64,000 nt of DNA from Caulochytrium protostelioides (lineage: Eukaryota; Chytridiomycota; Caulochytriomycetes; Caulochytriales; Caulochytriaceae), in contig ML014185.1 in assembly GCA_003615045.1 (NCBI GenBank), forward strand, positions 22,346-86,345, in the 5' to 3' direction. Within the stretch, counting starts at the first letter, position 1. The number at the start of each line of letters is the position of its first letter. The position numbers and the translations under genes are program-made. The notes under the pieces are model-generated. The model saw only the letters and a list, made by a program, of their open reading frames with translations. It did no database searches and was not told the origin of the DNA. Shown piece after piece: positions 54,380 through 63,129 of this stretch.

Positions 54380-56059
54380 TCAGACGAGATAGGCGACCGC
54401 CGCGGCCACATTGCCGCCGGTCGCCCGGAGCGCCCGCAGGTTGGCCGGTTCGTCTGCGAACCCCATCCCCGCCAGCGTCACGAGCTCGTCCGCATACTTG
54501 GCGCGCGCTTCGCTGGAATCCGATGTCGTCGCCGCGCCTGCCGGTGCCGCCGCCACCGTCGTCGGCGGCGGTCTCGAGGCCGCGGCCGGCGCGGGCGCCG
54601 CGGGCGGCAGGCCGCCCATGACTCCCCACGGCGTGCTGGTCATACCGCCGCCAAAAAGCGCGGCCAGCGGATGCGCGGCCATCATGGCGGCCGCGGGCGG
54701 CGGCGCTGTCGACGCGGCGACCGACGACGGCGCGCCCAACCACGCGGCCAAGGGGTCGGCCGCGTTGGCGCTGGCGTTGGCGGGAGGGCCGGTGCCCGGC
54801 GCCGATCCGCTGAGGCCGGCAAGCAACGCGAACGGGTTCCACGCGCCGGCGCCGAAGGGATCGGCCGCCGGGGCTCCGCCAGCCCCCGACGCCGACCCGG
54901 GCAGGCCGCCCATACCGCCGAGCAGCGCGGCCAGCGGATGCACGGGCGCTGACGCCGACGATCCGGCCGACGATCCGGGCGGCGTCGCGCTCGTCCCGAA
55001 GGGCGGCATCGCGCCCAACAAGGCCGCCAGCGGATGGCCCGCCATGCCGGGCATCCCTGCCGTGCCCGCGCCGAACGGCCATGCCGCGTCGGCGGCCGGC
55101 ACGGTCGGCGGCGGCGGCGGCGGCGGGGCCCACGGGTTGGGCAGCGGCCCGTCGGGTGTCGCGCCGAGCCGCGCAGCAAACGCGGCGTTCGACGCGGCCG
55201 ACTCGGCGGCGCCCCCGTCGTTGCCCGACAGGGGCCCGTCGAGGCCGCCGTCGCCCTCGAGGCTCTGGTAGATCGAGGAGAGGGCCGCAAAGCCGCCCGG
55301 CATACTTTCCAGGCGGGCGAGCTGGCGGTCGTGGTCGCGCAGCGCGTTGGCGCGCGCCTGCGGGTTGCGCATCATGGCCATCATCTGGCTCAGTACCGAG
55401 GGGTCCGCCAGCGCGTGCGCGATCTCCGGGTGGCTCTCGGCCATCCGCTGGATCCGCGGGTCGCTCAGCATCAGCGCGCGCATCGTCTCGGGGTCGTTGA
55501 ACAGCTGCTGCATCAGGGGCGAGTCCAGCAGCGCCGACAGCCCCGGCGGGAGCCCCAGCGGATCGCCGCCGCCGCCGCCGTTGCGGCCCGCCTCGGCGCC
55601 CGCGGTGCTCGCGGCGCGGCGCAGCGCCTCGCCCGAGATGCCGGACGGCATCGCCGCGCCGTGGGACCCGGACCCGTCGCGGCCGTTCGAGGGCAGCGGC
55701 GCCGCCGCCAGGTAGAGGGTGTTGCCGTGCCGGAGGTCGTAGGTCCCCAGCGTGGCTTCGTCGTCGAACAGCATGCGGCCATCGGCAATCAGCCGGCACG
55801 TGGGACGCAGCGCCGCGGTGCCCGGTGCGATGAGGGCCGCCAGCATGGCCGGTGGTGGGCGCGTGGCCGGCGGCGACGGCGGCGCGGACGTCGACGACGA
55901 CGACGACGGCGCGGCGGAGGTCGATGCCGTCGCGGGTGGCAGGGCCAGGATGGCGGCGCCCACCTTTTCGCGGAGTTGGGCGACGGTGGTTTGCTCGGTG
56001 TCCGGCAACGGCAGCGTGAAGCGCGTGCCGTTGGGTAAACGCACATGCAGGTCCGGCAT
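54380..56059 (-). CDS. DSK2: Ubiquilin / Dsk2-type ubiquitin shuttle
   Basis: Ubiquilins carry ubiquitylated clients to the proteasome. The 559-residue protein has an N-terminal ubiquitin-like fold (residues 1-40 and 85-118: LHVRLPNGTRFTLPLP, VAQLREKVGAAI, then RLIADGRMLFDDEATLGTYD), STI1 repeats at about 175-266 (LMQQLFNDPETMRALM, DPRIQRMAESHPEIAHAL, LSQMMAMMRNPQ) and a C-terminal UBA at about 522-559 (ELVTLAGMGFADEPANLRAL, ending VAYLV). A Gly/Pro/Ala-rich middle has several PLAALLGGM-type repeats. Oddly, the ubiquitin-like fold is split by a 45-residue Ser/Thr/Ala/Pro insert. Yeast Dsk2 is 373 residues. It converges on RPS12 with 228 bases between stops. Confidence 0.93.
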   Translation of the reverse strand: MPDLHVRLPNGTRFTLPLPDTEQTTVAQLREKVGAAILALPPATASTSAAPSSSSSTSAPPSPPATRPPPAMLAALIAPGTAALRPTCRLIADGRMLFDDEATLGTYDLRHGNTLYLAAAPLPSNGRDGSGSHGAAMPSGISGEALRRAASTAGAEAGRNGGGGGDPLGLPPGLSALLDSPLMQQLFNDPETMRALMLSDPRIQRMAESHPEIAHALADPSVLSQMMAMMRNPQARANALRDHDRQLARLESMPGGFAALSSIYQSLEGDGGLDGPLSGNDGGAAESAASNAAFAARLGATPDGPLPNPWAPPPPPPPTVPAADAAWPFGAGTAGMPGMAGHPLAALLGAMPPFGTSATPPGSSAGSSASAPVHPLAALLGGMGGLPGSASGAGGAPAADPFGAGAWNPFALLAGLSGSAPGTGPPANASANAADPLAAWLGAPSSVAASTAPPPAAAMMAAHPLAALFGGGMTSTPWGVMGGLPPAAPAPAAASRPPPTTVAAAPAGAATTSDSSEARAKYADELVTLAGMGFADEPANLRALRATGGNVAAAVAYLV

Positions 56060-56386
56060 GGTAGCGACGGCAGCGGCGGCGAGCGGTGGGGGGTGACGGT
56101 GATGGCGACGGCAGCGAGCGACAGCCGTGATGGCGGCGGCGGCGGCAGCAGCGGCAGCGGCAGCAAGGACCGAGGGAACGAGGGCGCAGAGGCGGCCGCA
56201 ATGACTTCAAGCACGGCGTCGATCACGAGATCAACCGGAGCGCACGTGGCGATGCGCGCCGGACGAGCGTCACATGCAACACCCCGTATAACAGGCAACG
56301 CGTTGCCGAGATGACGGTGCTGCGATGGCGATGCGCTGTGGATGCTCGCGGGCGTCCGCGGCGCCGCGGCCGCGACGGCGACGGCG

Positions 56387-56418
<32 letters not shown>

Positions 56419-56990
56419 CGATCCTTGTCGCCCATCCGTCGGCGGAGGCGGCGTGGCCGTCCAGGAAAAGAGCCGATCGCCGGCGGCAGCGCCCATGGGA
56501 AGGTGGCGTGGACACGGTTGTCGGGAACGACGGCTCGTGAAGGCCGACGCCCCGCGAAGGGACGTGGCGCGTGGGTGGCTGGCTGGACCGCCGCCGGTGG
56601 AGAGCGCTCGTGGACGGCGCTCGTGGAGAGCGCTCGTGGACACCCCTCGTGGACGGCGATCATCCGCGCTGCCACCAATGCCGTTCGAGGGCTGATCTTG
56701 GTGATGCCTGGCGCCGCTGTCGCCCGCCGCTGTCGCCCGCCGCCGTCGTCCGCCGCCGTCGTCCGCCGCCGCCGCCGCCGCCGCTCGCCGCGCACGATCG
56801 ACCGCGCCGCTTCGCTTCGACGGCGTCGTGCCGATCCTACGTATCGCTCCCCGCGGCGCCCTTACCCTCGCTGCTGCTCCATCGCCGCCGCATCCCTTTG
56901 CTCGAGCGCCTCTCGCCAGCATCGCGGCGGCTGCTCTGCTCGCGGCAGCAGAAGCCGTTGAACCAGCGATCGGCCGCCTGTGGCGTCGGT
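56060..56990. other. Divergent region of DSK2 and AVL9
   Basis: Contains (CGG)10 at 56388-56417, three copies of a GCGCTCGTGGA-type unit at about 56600-56650 and C-rich ccgcYgtcg repeats near 56715-56790. No independent gene seen. The AVL9 frame is open through part of it from a GTG at 56571, but that stretch is Arg-rich and unlikely to be translated. Confidence 0.5.
56388..56417. repeat. (CGG)10 microsatellite
   Basis: Ten perfect CGG units in the DSK2-AVL9 divergent spacer, 330 bases from the DSK2 start. Confidence 0.95.
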
Positions 56991-59900
56991 ATGGCGCCCT
57001 TGGAGGACGCCGATGCCGGCGCCGGCGCCGTCGACGACGCGGAGCGCGGTCCTGACGCCGACGCCACCGGGGCGATCGGCCACGTGGCGACTGGCGCGGC
57101 CATCGGCCACGAGACGGCCTCGGGCACCGCGACGGTCACGGCCGTACGCGAGGGCGCAGCAACGCCCGTGCCGGACGTCGCACCGGTCTCAGCGTCGACG
57201 CCCACCGAGCCGGGTGCGCCGCCGACCGCCGGATCGCCTACGCCGTCGCCTGATGCTGCCGCAGGCGCCGCGGTCTCCTTGGCGACAGCGCCGACCGATG
57301 CCGATCCTGATGCCGGTCCTGACGCTGATACTGATGCCAATCCTACCGCCAATCCTGACGCCGATCCTGATGCTGAGACTGACGCCGATACTGACGCCGA
57401 AGCTGGCGCCGAGGCCAATGTCAATACCGAGGCCAATGCCGCAGGGACGGTGTCCCCACCGATCGCTCCACCACTTCCGACCTCGGCGCCCCGTGCTTCG
57501 GCGCCTGCCATTGCGGAGATGGCTGCGGCGCACGCCACCACGGCGCCCTCGGCGTCGCCGTCCCCATCGGCGTCGTCGTCGCCGTCGCCATCAGCATTGC
57601 CATCGCCGGCCCCGCCGCCGGTCGTCGCGACGCCTGCCGGCGCCGGCGCTACGTACCCGCTGCACATTCTGTGCGCGGCGTTCCACCACCGGAACGGCCC
57701 GCAGATCGAGTACGTGTACCCGCCGCTGCCGGGCATGCCGCCGACGCCCGTGGCGCTCGACGACCCGACGGCCGAGCGTGCGGCGGTCGTGCTCCCGGAC
57801 GCGTGGCAGTTCCTGCCGTTCATCTGCTTGCCCGACGGCGGCCATGCGAGCGAAGAAGCGTTCATCTACTTTCACTTGCCACCGGTGCCGGCGTGGACGA
57901 TCGCGGGTGCCGGCGGCGACGACAACGACGACAACGGCGGCGGCGGCGGCGGCGACGCCGTGCACGACGGTGCTCCTGACCACGACGGCGACGGCGCGCC
58001 GCTGCATCGCGCCCGCCGGGGCCCCGTGTACGGCCAGACCCTGTTCGGGCTCGCCTGCTACCGCCAGATGCCTGCGGCAGACCTGCTCCAGCGGCCATCG
58101 GACGTCACGCGGTCGATGGTGCAGAAGGCCGTCGTCGTGCTCGCGTCGGACCCGGTGCTCTCGGGGATGCGCGACAAGCTCGGGATGGTGACGGCGGCGC
58201 TGTTTGCGCAGCGCGACTTCTCGGACCTGCGTCTCTTGCCGACGCTGTACACGACCCTCGCGTTCGGCTGGCGCACCGCGTCGCTGACGGAGCGCCACGC
58301 CGCTGTCGTGCTTGGCCTCGGCCTCCGCGACCTTGTCGCGCGCTTCCGCCACAAAGTCCTCGTGCTGCTCAAGCTGCTGATGCTCGAGCGCCGCGTCCTG
58401 TTTCTCGGCAACCACAATATGGAGCGCCTGACGGCGACGCCGTATGCGGTGGCCAGCGGCCTCCCGGGCCTCATGTTCCACCTCCAGGACGTCGGGCTAC
58501 CGGCGCTCGCCTACCCGGAGCCTGCCGTGCCGTCCTCCCTCGCCTCGCTCAACGATGATCTTGGTGACGGCGACGGTGGCGGCGGCGTCGGCGGTGGTGG
58601 CGGTCACACCGCAGACGACCACGACCACGGCCACGACAGCAACGTGGCACCGACGCCGCCTGACTATGTGAAGCTGCTGGACTGGGTCCCACCGCCGCAT
58701 TTCGAGCGCTTTCACCTGCCGCTGCGCGTGTTCGGTGCCGGGGCGTTCTTCCAGCCATACCTGCCGCTGCAGCAGCTGGACGTCCTCAGGTCGCCCGAGA
58801 CGAAGCGGTTCTGGTGCGGCACGAGCAACGCGATCGTGGTCGCCAACAAAGCACTTTTTGATGTGATCGTGCACGTCGACACGACGGTCATCGAGTTCAC
58901 GCGGCCCGGCGGCGCGCTCCAGCAAGCGCTGGCGCTGACCCCCGCCGACCGCCAGTTCATGGACGCCGTCTGCGCCGCCGTGCCCGCCGAGGCCCCCGCC
59001 GCCGCCTCCGCCGCCATCGCCCCGGCCTCAGGCGCCGCTGCTAACTGGACCTCCGACGACGTCCAGTTTCAGGGCAGCGACGACGACATCCGCGCTTCAC
59101 TCCAGAACTACGTCGTCCATACGATGGCCGCCTTCCGCCTCGACGAGCTCGACCGCGAGCGTGAAAGCGACGGCGTCACGATCGGCGCCTCCTGGGCCTC
59201 GGGGCCCGTCGCCGCTGCGAACGACCGGTCCGCGGCATCCACCACCACGGCGGCGGCGGGCACGGCGGCGACGTCCATGACGCAGGAGGCGAGCACCGAC
59301 ACCGGGTCGCCGAGCAACGGATCGTCGGGCTGGCCCACGACGCCGACGCCCACGGCGCCGCGGCCACCAGTGCTCCGCCGCGCCAGCCACGATCTCCTTG
59401 CCCCGTACAACGCCAAGTTCATCGATCTCTGGCAGCAGACCGCGAGTTTTCAGGATTGGGACATCCGCATGACCTTCGAGTTCACCCAGACGGCCGCCGA
59501 CCTCGCCCTCCTGCGTGATCTCGCCGCCCATCCGGGGACCCTGCCGGTGCGGCGTCTTGACGCTCGGCGCGGCAGCAGTACGTCGGCGCGCCATGCCGGC
59601 GGAACGGCTTCGCACGCGCCGGCAGCGGCCATCCCGCAGGACATGCCCGAAGGTACCGCCCACGCCGCGCCTCACGCATCCGAGCCGGCGCTGGGGGCGT
59701 CCAGTACGGCTCTGGGGGCCGCCGCGACCTCGGCCAGCGCCGCCGCCAGCGCCGCCGCCAACGCCGCTTCGACCGCCCTGGGCGCCTTCGGCGAGTCGCT
59801 CGCCAGCCGCTGGACCGGCATCAAGGTCGGCATCGCCGCGGCATCGACGTCGGTGGCCACCGCCGCGACCTCACCGTCGCGTCTCATGTCGGCAGCGTCC

Positions 59901-60470
59901 GGGGCGCCGGCGACGCCGGTGGCCGCGTCGGCAGGCGCGGTGTCGGCCGTGCCGTCCGACACGGCGTCGGGGCCCGCGCCGGCGCTCGCCGCCTCGGCCT
60001 TGCCGGCCAGCGCGGGCTCGCCGACGGCCTCACCGCCCTTCGCCACGGCCTCGCCGGCCACATCGCCGCCCGCGCCAGCTTTCGGAACCGGCACTGGCGC
60101 TGCCGTCGCCGCCAAAGCGTCCGGCTGGCTGACCAACGCCAAGAGCCTCTGGCGGAGCTCGTCGTTCAAGCTCGCGCCGCCGGCCGCGCCCTCGGCGTCC
60201 GCGTCCGCGTCCGCCTCCGCCTCCACAACGACGTCGCCGGCACAGTTGCCCATCCCCGCGCCAATGTCGGCGCCCGGCTCGCCGTCGGCGTGTACGGCGC
60301 TGCCGATCGCCGTACCGGCGGCGGCGCCAGATGGGGCAGACGCATCGCCCTCGCCGTCGTCGCCCGTGCCGCTGGGGCCGCCGCCGGCGCCGCTACCGCC
60401 GCTGTCCGACTACGAGGTCGTCGATACGCCTGCGCTGCAGGATCACGAGCCCGCCGAGCGCGGCGCCTGA
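56991..60470 (+). CDS. AVL9: AVL9-type DENN-domain protein of late secretion
   Basis: AVL9 acts in exocytic transport from the Golgi and carries a divergent DENN fold, usually linked to Rab activation. The 1159-residue protein has an acidic Asp/Ala/Pro-rich N-terminus (about 1-215) and then the AVL9 core at about 221-714: LHILCAAFHHRNGPQIEYVY, WQFLPFICLPDGGHASEEAF with YFHLP, GQTLFGLACYRQM, DVTRSMVQKAVVVL, HKVLVLLKLLMLERRVLFLG and a closing FWCGTSNAIVV...DVIVHVDT. The 440-residue C-terminus is Ala/Ser/Pro-rich with a conserved-looking helical piece (DWDIRMTFEFTQTAADLALL). Acidic inserts interrupt the core at 57915-58010 and 58560-58660. ATG 56991 is the first Met in protein-like sequence. Confidence 0.9.
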   Translation: MAPLEDADAGAGAVDDAERGPDADATGAIGHVATGAAIGHETASGTATVTAVREGAATPVPDVAPVSASTPTEPGAPPTAGSPTPSPDAAAGAAVSLATAPTDADPDAGPDADTDANPTANPDADPDAETDADTDAEAGAEANVNTEANAAGTVSPPIAPPLPTSAPRASAPAIAEMAAAHATTAPSASPSPSASSSPSPSALPSPAPPPVVATPAGAGATYPLHILCAAFHHRNGPQIEYVYPPLPGMPPTPVALDDPTAERAAVVLPDAWQFLPFICLPDGGHASEEAFIYFHLPPVPAWTIAGAGGDDNDDNGGGGGGDAVHDGAPDHDGDGAPLHRARRGPVYGQTLFGLACYRQMPAADLLQRPSDVTRSMVQKAVVVLASDPVLSGMRDKLGMVTAALFAQRDFSDLRLLPTLYTTLAFGWRTASLTERHAAVVLGLGLRDLVARFRHKVLVLLKLLMLERRVLFLGNHNMERLTATPYAVASGLPGLMFHLQDVGLPALAYPEPAVPSSLASLNDDLGDGDGGGGVGGGGGHTADDHDHGHDSNVAPTPPDYVKLLDWVPPPHFERFHLPLRVFGAGAFFQPYLPLQQLDVLRSPETKRFWCGTSNAIVVANKALFDVIVHVDTTVIEFTRPGGALQQALALTPADRQFMDAVCAAVPAEAPAAASAAIAPASGAAANWTSDDVQFQGSDDDIRASLQNYVVHTMAAFRLDELDRERESDGVTIGASWASGPVAAANDRSAASTTTAAAGTAATSMTQEASTDTGSPSNGSSGWPTTPTPTAPRPPVLRRASHDLLAPYNAKFIDLWQQTASFQDWDIRMTFEFTQTAADLALLRDLAAHPGTLPVRRLDARRGSSTSARHAGGTASHAPAAAIPQDMPEGTAHAAPHASEPALGASSTALGAAATSASAAASAAANAASTALGAFGESLASRWTGIKVGIAAASTSVATAATSPSRLMSAASGAPATPVAASAGAVSAVPSDTASGPAPALAASALPASAGSPTASPPFATASPATSPPAPAFGTGTGAAVAAKASGWLTNAKSLWRSSSFKLAPPAAPSASASASASASTTTSPAQLPIPAPMSAPGSPSACTALPIAVPAAAPDGADASPSPSSPVPLGPPPAPLPPLSDYEVVDTPALQDHEPAERGA
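57297..57437 (+). repeat. Asp-Ala/Asp-Pro coding minisatellite in AVL9
   Basis: Alternating hexamers of the form GAYGCC and RAYCCT/ACT encode a run of DADPDAETDA-like residues. Third positions here include many T, unlike the rest of the gene, which suggests recent expansion by slippage. Confidence 0.8.
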
Positions 60471-60805
60471 TGTCCTCCGGCCGGCTCGGTTGGGGAGGCG
60501 GTGATTTGTCTTGTAACACGACCGCGTCATATCATCATACCGCTGCAGTCTCTAGGAATGCTGGCGTGGAAGGGAAGCCCGCAGCCTGGCGGGGGGGCAT
60601 GCTGCGCCACATTGGTGCGCGAGGAGGGCGGGGCGGCCGCTGGGCGGCGGCGATGGCGCGAGCCGGCGGTGGCGATGGCGGCCGCGCCGGGGTCTCGATG
60701 AACGGCAGCAGCGACGGCATTGCGGCGCATGGCGACGCGTGGCGCTCGGGCTTGATCGGCACATAGCGCATGAATGCGCCATGGGAGCGCTGGAAGAGGG
60801 CGCTC

Positions 60806-60844
60806 GCCGCCGCCGCCGCCGCCGCCGCCGTCGCCGCCGCCGCC
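60806..60844. repeat. Interrupted GCC microsatellite
   Basis: (GCC)8, one GTC, then (GCC)4, about 660-695 bases before the catalase-like ATG at 61501. Confidence 0.95.
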
Positions 60845-61228
60845 GATCGTGGCCGCGAGGTTCCTCCTGATGCGGGACCGACGGATCGACCGATCGACCG
60901 ATGTGCGGAACGATCGCTCATGGATGAGAAATGCGGCATCACGTAGAATGAAACCAATGGCATGCATCATCGACGAGCGGTGTTGGTGGATGGCCAATGA
61001 CATGGGACCCGCAAGTCCGGCGCCGTCACACCCGAATCCACGCTCCCATACGCAGCACCGCGATCGTGTGGTTTATCGATCTTTGGCAGCGTCTGGCTCG
61101 ACCACGCTCGACCCCCCGATTTTCGATTCTCGTTCTGGTCCTCCGGTCGTCTGTGCGATCTTCGCCGCTCTCGCGATGGCCTGCCCGATGCGGAACGCGC
61201 CGCCCTCGGGCACCGTCACGCGCGCCAG

Positions 61229-61496
61229 GTAAGGTGTCGTGCTCTCTGCTCTATGACGTGATCCTCGCTGACCGTGCATCGGCTTGCACCATACTGCACC
61301 AGACGCTCACGCAGCGCATCGGTCTTTCCATGCTCACGCGCGCCCCTGTTGGGGTCGACGGCGATGATCCCTGGGGCCTCCATGCCAAACGGCCGGACGC
61401 GTGCCGTCTACCTTCTGCCTTTGGTCGTGGTTTCCCTTGCATCATATCGCATCATATCGCATCGTTCCACATCGCATCCGATCGCATCGACCATAG
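61229..61496 (+). other. Candidate 5' intron of the catalase-like gene
   Basis: A strong donor CAG|GTAAGG at 61226-61234 follows a short open frame beginning ATG 61176 (MACPMRNAPPSGTVTRA). Joining to an acceptor ending ATAG at 61496 puts this exon in frame with LMQDARLQEKL, where typical catalases have a similar L-L/M-Q-D segment. The acceptor has a weak pyrimidine tract, so the model is plausible but unproven. Confidence 0.35.
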
Positions 61497-61500
61497 CCTC

Positions 61501-63129
61501 ATGCAGGATGCGCGGCTACAGGAGAAGCTGTCACACTTCAACCGCGAGCGCATCGCCCCCCGCGTTTGCTATGCGAAGGGCACCGGCGCCGCGGGATACT
61601 TCGTGGTGACCCACGACATCGCGGCACATACGACAGCGCGGTTCCTGTCGCGCGTCGGGCGCCGAACGCCGCTGTTTCTTCGGTTCTCCCACTTCCGCGG
61701 CGACAAGGGCGCTGCGGACACGCGCCGCGACCACCGCGGCGCCGCCCTCAAGCTCTATACCGAGGAGGGCAACCTGGACCTGGTCTGCGCGAGTCTGCCC
61801 GTCTACCCGATCCGCGACGCCGCGCGATTCCCGGATCTGGTGCGGGCGCTGCGGCGGCACCCGCGCACGGGCCTCGAGGACCCGCGCGCCTTCTGGGACT
61901 TCCTCAGCCTGCAACCCTGCGCGCTGCACTACCTGCTGATGCTCTTCTCGGACCGCGGCCTGCCGGACGGGTTCGCGCATATGCCGTTCTACAGCGGCCA
62001 CGTGCTCAAGCTCGTCGACGCTTCCGGCCACGTGCGGTTTGCCAAGTGGCACTTCACGCCGGCCCAGGGCATCCGCTCCCTGGACCCGACGCGCGCCGCC
62101 CGCCTCGCCGCCAGCGACCCGGATTATGCCGTGCGCGACCTCCAGACCCGCATCGACGCCGAGGCGTTCCCGACCTGGACGGCGTGGATCCAGCTCCTCG
62201 ACATCGAGCAGGTCGCGGCGCTACCGTGGGATCCGCTCGATGTCACGAAGGTCTGGCCCCACGCGCTTGCGCCGCTGCTCGAGGTCGGCCGCATCGTCCT
62301 CAACCGCGTCCCCGAAAACGACTTCAATGCCACCGAGCAGGCCGCCTTCTCGCCCGCCAACCTCGTGCCAGGCATCGAGGCCACCTACGAGATGCAGGCC
62401 CGGCTCTTCGCCTACCGCGACACCCAATACCACCGCCTCGGCCCCAACTTCGCCCAGATCCCTGTCAACACCGCCTACATGGCCGGCGACACCCCCAACC
62501 ACTGGGACGGCCAGATGCATATCGCCACCGAGCGCCTCAGCTCCGAGCGGCCTCACTACTTCCCCAACACGACCCCGGCCGCCGCCGCCCGCGCCACCGC
62601 GGCCACCGCCGCGGCCAACCTCATCATCACGGCCAAGACGGCGGCGACCCCCGCCGTTGCCGAGCCGCCGTCGACGTCTGCCGCCCGCGCGCCGTCGAGC
62701 CGCCATGCGGCTCGCCATCCCCAGGACCGCGTCGCCGACGAAGACGGCGTCGACAACCGCGGCGCTGCGGCGCGGGCCCCACCCATCGCGGCTCGGCGTC
62801 GTGACCCGCGGCGCTCCGCAGACCGCCGGCGCCGCGCCGGCCACGACCACGACCCCGACGCTCCCTGCGGCGACGCCGGCGACGACGCCGATGCCGACGA
62901 CGACTTCACGCAGCCGGCCCGGTTCTGGGCGATGCTGGACCGCGGTGCGCAGACGCGCCTGGCCGCCGCGCTGGCCGCCAGTCTCCGGGAGGCCGATGCG
63001 GCGGTCCAGCGCCGCATGCTCGAGCTTCTCGCGCGGGTCGCGGCGGATCTCGCCGACGCCGTCCGCGCCCATCTGGGCACCGCCGCGACCGCCGCGCCCG
63101 CCGCTGCCGGCCCGACCGCCCACATCTAG
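61501..63129 (+). CDS. Catalase-fold heme protein lacking the catalytic distal histidine
   Basis: The 542-residue protein aligns along the whole catalase family: EKLSHFNRERIAPRV, GYFVVTHDI, RFSHFRGDKGAADT, KLYTEEGNLDLV, LFSDRGLPDGFAHM, DLTKVWPH-like DVTKVWPH, and the proximal heme segment RLFAYRDTQYHRLGPNF with the heme-ligand Tyr305 and Arg301 kept. A catalase-rel C-terminal helix bundle follows a 120-residue Ala/Arg-rich insert. Yet the distal His (bovine His75) is Tyr24 (codon 61570-61572), preceded by Cys23, and the distal Asn (bovine Asn148) is Ala97 (codon 61789-61791). The spacing of 73 between these two sites equals bovine catalase, so the alignment is ungapped there. Normal hydrogen-peroxide dismutation should be lost or very low. 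ATG 61501 is the conservative start; a 5' exon may add 18 residues. No stop or frameshift breaks the gene. Confidence 0.88.
   Translation: MQDARLQEKLSHFNRERIAPRVCYAKGTGAAGYFVVTHDIAAHTTARFLSRVGRRTPLFLRFSHFRGDKGAADTRRDHRGAALKLYTEEGNLDLVCASLPVYPIRDAARFPDLVRALRRHPRTGLEDPRAFWDFLSLQPCALHYLLMLFSDRGLPDGFAHMPFYSGHVLKLVDASGHVRFAKWHFTPAQGIRSLDPTRAARLAASDPDYAVRDLQTRIDAEAFPTWTAWIQLLDIEQVAALPWDPLDVTKVWPHALAPLLEVGRIVLNRVPENDFNATEQAAFSPANLVPGIEATYEMQARLFAYRDTQYHRLGPNFAQIPVNTAYMAGDTPNHWDGQMHIATERLSSERPHYFPNTTPAAAARATAATAAANLIITAKTAATPAVAEPPSTSAARAPSSRHAARHPQDRVADEDGVDNRGAAARAPPIAARRRDPRRSADRRRRAGHDHDPDAPCGDAGDDADADDDFTQPARFWAMLDRGAQTRLAAALAASLREADAAVQRRMLELLARVAADLADAVRAHLGTAATAAPAAAGPTAHI

Larger units (their letters stand above)
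60471..61500. other. Region between AVL9 and the catalase-like gene
   Basis: Holds an interrupted GCC tract (60806-60844), tandem GATCGACC units (60884-60902), and a candidate 5' exon and intron of the catalase-like gene (61176-61496). No other gene seen. Confidence 0.5.

Noticed and set aside
56571-56990. Upstream extension of AVL9 from a GTG codon
   Set aside because: The extension is Arg/Trp-rich, spans repeat DNA and begins at a non-ATG codon; the first Met before protein-like sequence is 56991.
61567-61572. Sequencing error as the cause of the missing catalase histidine
   Set aside because: The frame is intact, both neighbouring codons differ from the norm, and the partner Asn is also replaced at the exact ungapped distance, so a single read error is unlikely; still listed as a refutation test.
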